Shown here: piece after piece, positions 61,314 through 64,000 of the stretch
Numbering within the stretch: position 1 is the stretch's first letter
Layout: every line of letters starts with the position of its first letter
NCBI RefSeq assembly: GCF_016679925.1
Contig: NZ_JAEQBW010000003.1
Coordinates: 372,001 to 436,000, forward strand
Reading direction: 5' to 3'
DNA: 64,000 nucleotides
Origin: Marivirga aurantiaca
GTDB lineage: Bacteria; Bacteroidota; Bacteroidia; Cytophagales; Cyclobacteriaceae
Program-made: the position numbers and the translations under genes
Notes under the pieces: generated by a model
What the model was told of the DNA's origin: nothing
Seen by the model: only the letters and a program-made list of their open reading frames with translations
The model's database searches: none

Positions 61314-62363
61314 CTACTCATTACCTGCCATTTTTTCTTCATGTTCTAATAAATATTTTTTTCGCCAGAGTCCGCCACCATAACCTGTTAATTGTCCGTC
61401 AGAGCCAATAACTCTATGGCACGGAATTAGAATAGAAATTCTGTTCATTCCATTTGCATTGGCCACTGCCCTTACGCTTTTATGGCTTCCAAGTGCTATT
61501 GCTTGCTCTTTATATGATTTTGTTTGTCCGTAAGGGATGAGTTGCAATGCAGTCCAAACTTTATTTTGAAAATCAGTATCGGGTGTATGTAGTGGAACAG
61601 AAAATTCTTTTCTATTACCTTTAAAATATTCTTCTAACTGTACTTCTAATGGGGCAAAATGTTTATTATTTCCTTGAATAATCGTTGCATTTAAGAGTTT
61701 GGATATCGACTTTAATTCTGTTTCCAACATTTTTCTATCGGTAAACTCTAATAGGCAAATTCCTTGATTAGTAGCACAAACAAGCATTGTTCCTAAGGGT
61801 GTTTCTATTCTTTTTAAGTCAATTATACTTTGCTGTCTGCCTTGTTTTGGTGAAACGCCAAAAATATTTTTAAAACTGTCGCCAAAACCACTCAAAGATT
61901 CAAAGCCTGTGTCAAAAGCAGTATGTGTTACGCTTTCGCCATTTTGTATTTTTTTAAATGCCGAGTTTATTCTAAACATTCTCTGATAGGCTTGAAAAGT
62001 AATTCCGTGATTTTTTAAAAACCATCTTCTTATTTGGCTTGGTTCTATTCCTTTTTGTTTAAGGTCATAGTCTTTGAATTTTAAAGTCGGATTTTCTGAA
62101 AGTTCATTTATAATTTGTTGAAATTCTATTGGCGTATGATTTAACGTTTTTAAAGGATTACAAACTTTACATGCTCTATAACCTTTGAGTATGCACTCTT
62201 TTGAGGTTTTCAAAAATTCAACATTTTCTAATTTAGGTTTTCGGGCTGTGCAGGAAGGGCGACAAAAAATTCCTGTTGTTTTAACTGCCGTAAAAAATAC
62301 TCCTTCAAACGAAGTGTCTTTTTCAACAATGGCTTTATACATTATTTCTTTTGTCAATTCCAT
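61314..62363 (-). CDS. ada: Bifunctional Ada-type regulator/methylated-DNA methyltransferase
   Basis: 349 aa. The N-terminal Ada zinc domain has FFTAVKTTGIFCRPSCTARK, then GYRACKVCNPL (methyl-phosphotriester-accepting Cys). An AraC-like HTH follows (SEN...GFESLSGFGDSFKNIFG). The C-terminal MGMT domain has SILIPCHRVIGSDGQLTGYG with the acceptor Cys in PCHR. Repairs O6-methylguanine and induces the adaptive response. Ends 2 bp before the following isocitrate-lyase-like gene starts upstream (overlapping transcription unit). Confidence 0.93.
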   Translation of the reverse strand: MELTKEIMYKAIVEKDTSFEGVFFTAVKTTGIFCRPSCTARKPKLENVEFLKTSKECILKGYRACKVCNPLKTLNHTPIEFQQIINELSENPTLKFKDYDLKQKGIEPSQIRRWFLKNHGITFQAYQRMFRINSAFKKIQNGESVTHTAFDTGFESLSGFGDSFKNIFGVSPKQGRQQSIIDLKRIETPLGTMLVCATNQGICLLEFTDRKMLETELKSISKLLNATIIQGNNKHFAPLEVQLEEYFKGNRKEFSVPLHTPDTDFQNKVWTALQLIPYGQTKSYKEQAIALGSHKSVRAVANANGMNRISILIPCHRVIGSDGQLTGYGGGLWRKKYLLEHEEKMAGNE

Positions 62364-62365
62364 TG

Positions 62366-63136
62366 TTAAAACAAGGCATTAAATGATTGTTCAGTCAAAA
62401 TTTTTGTTGTCATATTTTCCAATGAAGTATAGGCATAATCATTTAAAAAATTCCCCATACTTATTCTCTTTACTCCAAGTTTTTCAAGTGTTTCAAAATT
62501 TGGCAATTGTGGTATACACATTACATTTAGTGGTAATTTAGTTTGTAAAACAATTTCTGCAATATCACTTTCTTGTATAATGCAGGGCAAAAATATTCCG
62601 TCAGTACCTGCTTGTTCATAATTCTTTATTCTTTCCGTTGCCACTTGTAGTGTATTGGGAATATTCAAAAGAAAAACATCGCATCTTACATTGATGAAAA
62701 TTGAAATTTCTTGTTGAGTTAAGATACTTTTTACTTCTTGTAATAGTTGAGAAAATTGAAGAATGTCTTTAAGTTTTCGTTCCTCATTTTCTATAAAGCT
62801 ATCTTCAATATTTATTCCTACAACACCTAACCTTTCTAATGCAATGATATTGTTAGCAATTTCTGTTGAAGTTTTTCCATAACCAAACTCAATGTCCACA
62901 GAGAGAGGAAGCGTAACACTTTTTTTAATCCTTTTTACTACAAATAATAAATCGGAAAATGGCATTTGTTCTCCATCTTCGTAACCTAACGAATAGGCAA
63001 TCGCAGCACTTGAAGTTCCAATTGCTTGAAAGTTTAACTTTTCAAATATTTTTGCACTCTGCACATTCCAAACATTTCCAATAATCAAGGGCTGTGTCTG
63101 ATTATGTAATTCTTTAAATTTTAAATAAGTTGTCAT
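62366..63136 (-). CDS. Isocitrate lyase/PEP mutase family protein
   Basis: 256 aa (beta/alpha)8 protein of the ICL/PEPM superfamily: PLIIGNVWNVQSAKIFEKLN, TSSAAIAYSLGYEDGEQMPF, LPLSVDIEFGYG, and GVVGINIEDSFIENEERKL with metal-binding acids. Members are C-C or C-P lyases such as oxaloacetate hydrolase-like enzymes; the exact reaction is uncertain. It lies 2 bp upstream of ada on the same strand, and the pairing is often seen. Confidence 0.82.
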   Translation of the reverse strand: MTTYLKFKELHNQTQPLIIGNVWNVQSAKIFEKLNFQAIGTSSAAIAYSLGYEDGEQMPFSDLLFVVKRIKKSVTLPLSVDIEFGYGKTSTEIANNIIALERLGVVGINIEDSFIENEERKLKDILQFSQLLQEVKSILTQQEISIFINVRCDVFLLNIPNTLQVATERIKNYEQAGTDGIFLPCIIQESDIAEIVLQTKLPLNVMCIPQLPNFETLEKLGVKRISMGNFLNDYAYTSLENMTTKILTEQSFNALF

Positions 63137-63414
63137 TTCTTAATTTGTTTGTACAAAGGTACTCCTCGGCACTGTCGTCATACAACCGAAAAATTAACAA
63201 GTATTTTTTTAGAGTGTGGCTTTAAAATGGCGGGTAACATAAATTGTATGATTGGTGGCAGAATGCATGGCGCTTGCCTGTCAATCCATAACTTAGTTTT
63301 GGAGGACTAAAAACATTTAGCACTTCGTCTGCCATTACTTATACAAAATATGTATGCCGATTATCGACATCCCTTATCTGGCAAGCTGTGGGCTTATGGC
63401 TCACGGCCGTCTAC

Positions 63415-64000
63415 TCATTGGCTGTAGTTTTTATTTTTTTCAAAATGTTGCAATACCCGCATTGCTCTCAATGTATTCCATCTACTCGGTTTGCCAGCTT
63501 GTTCCATTATAAAGTGTACTTCTCCGGGATGAGCGGCTTGCATATTCCAAGATCCATCTTTATTCCGTTTTTTAAGAATTATCATAACAGCTTCCTCCAT
63601 TCTATTATCCCATTTTGTTTCAGCTTTTTGGAAATAATCTAATGCTCTAAGAATATCATACCTCCATCTGCTCGGATACGATAATTTCAAAAAGTCCTTG
63701 TGAATGATTCTACCCGTTCGGTCAGAAAGGAATAGTCTATGAATCAGTATAAATTCTTCAGCACTTTTAATGGCGTTTGAAATGTCATCTTTTCTGTAAA
63801 TGAAACCTGCTTTTTGAAACTCAAGCAGTCCTTCAAGAACCGAGATAGTTGAATGCAAAGAACTATGACTTGCCCCGCTTCTTGTTGTTCTACAATTGAA
63901 TCCACCATCAGGCATTATTTCATTGAGAAGACTATCTACAACGGATTTCAATTCCTTTTCAGGAGCATTGAAATAAGATGCATAGTTTAAAAACATACCA
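63415..64000 (-). CDS. Partial prenyltransferase/squalene-cyclase-like protein
   Basis: C-terminal ~193 residues of a longer protein cut by the right edge. Helical repeats of an alpha/alpha barrel type are visible: ELKSVVDSLLNEIMPDGGFN, RRT-like SGASHSSLHSTISVLEGLLE, YPSRWRYDILRALDYFQKAE and NKDGSWNMQAAHPGEVHFIM. The DGGFN and DGSWN turns are the QW-like motifs of terpene cyclases and prenyltransferases. Function unknown. Confidence 0.55.
   Translation of the reverse strand, partial: GMFLNYASYFNAPEKELKSVVDSLLNEIMPDGGFNCRTTRSGASHSSLHSTISVLEGLLEFQKAGFIYRKDDISNAIKSAEEFILIHRLFLSDRTGRIIHKDFLKLSYPSRWRYDILRALDYFQKAETKWDNRMEEAVMIILKKRNKDGSWNMQAAHPGEVHFIMEQAGKPSRWNTLRAMRVLQHFEKNKNYSQ

Noticed and set aside
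1-64000. CRISPR arrays
   Set aside because: No regularly spaced direct repeats were found; the palindromes at 45.2-45.7 kb are irregular.

Overview
The window looks like a chromosomal segment of a Bacteroidota bacterium, probably Cytophagales. The signs are a PorP/SprF-type outer-membrane protein, TAnnTTTG-type -7 promoter elements close to start codons, a flexirubin-type tyrosine ammonia-lyase, a grasp-with-spasm peptide system, and AT-rich intergenic DNA carrying small palindromic repeats. Assignments come from reading motifs and recalling families; no database search was run.

Layout. 1-9.2 kb is ordinary core genome: glyA, tatC, holB, a purine nucleoside phosphorylase, a YceI protein, a flavin reductase, a chloramphenicol-acetyltransferase-like protein and a Crp/Fnr regulator. 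10.2-29.6 kb is one long, tightly packed, co-directional gene cluster. It holds a complete-looking aryl-polyene/flexirubin-type type II synthase: tyrosine ammonia-lyase, CoA ligase, two active ketosynthases, a chain-length-factor-like KS, a truncated KS-like protein, ACP, PPTase, two ketoreductases, two dehydratases, a thioesterase, an acyltransferase, a glycosyltransferase and two methyltransferases. Interleaved with these are ribosomal-peptide (RiPP) genes: a GwsG-type ATP-grasp ligase, a GwsS-type SPASM protein, a PqqD-M50 peptidase and an unannotated 51-residue peptide gene at 18801-18956 with its own terminator. I read this as a hybrid polyene-RiPP pathway, which is the most novel system in the window. 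The cluster ends at a strong terminator at 29612-29657.

29.9-37.6 kb holds a CPBP membrane protease, a repeat-rich surface protein, a NusG/UpxY-like antiterminator, a full-length LanB-type dehydratase (866 aa), a LytTR/LytS two-component pair and, beyond it, an unannotated 46-residue Ser/Thr-rich peptide (37209-37349) whose leader looks like Bacteroidota lanthipeptide leaders. No LanC cyclase or exporter is visible. 37.8-49.1 kb returns to core functions: tRNA-Arg, sucC, a LolD-like ABC ATPase, PorP/SprF, thiolase, DPP-IV, fumarylacetoacetase and a kinase-less GAF sensor. It also carries a MITE-like 105-bp element with 10-bp direct repeats and a block of palindromic repeats.

49.3-54.7 kb is a tRNA(CAT)-adjacent, AT-rich accessory island. 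It has two GIY-YIG proteins, a PLD-type protein, a fusion of a restriction-endonuclease-like domain to an ImmA/IrrE peptidase, and a frameshifted DUF4238 gene; no integrase was seen. 55-64 kb holds a lipoprotein, an amidohydrolase, a FAD-linked oxidase next to an ECF sigma factor with a SnoaL-like tail, a bifunctional Ada, a PEP-mutase/isocitrate-lyase-family protein and a partial terpene-cyclase/prenyltransferase-like protein cut by the window edge.
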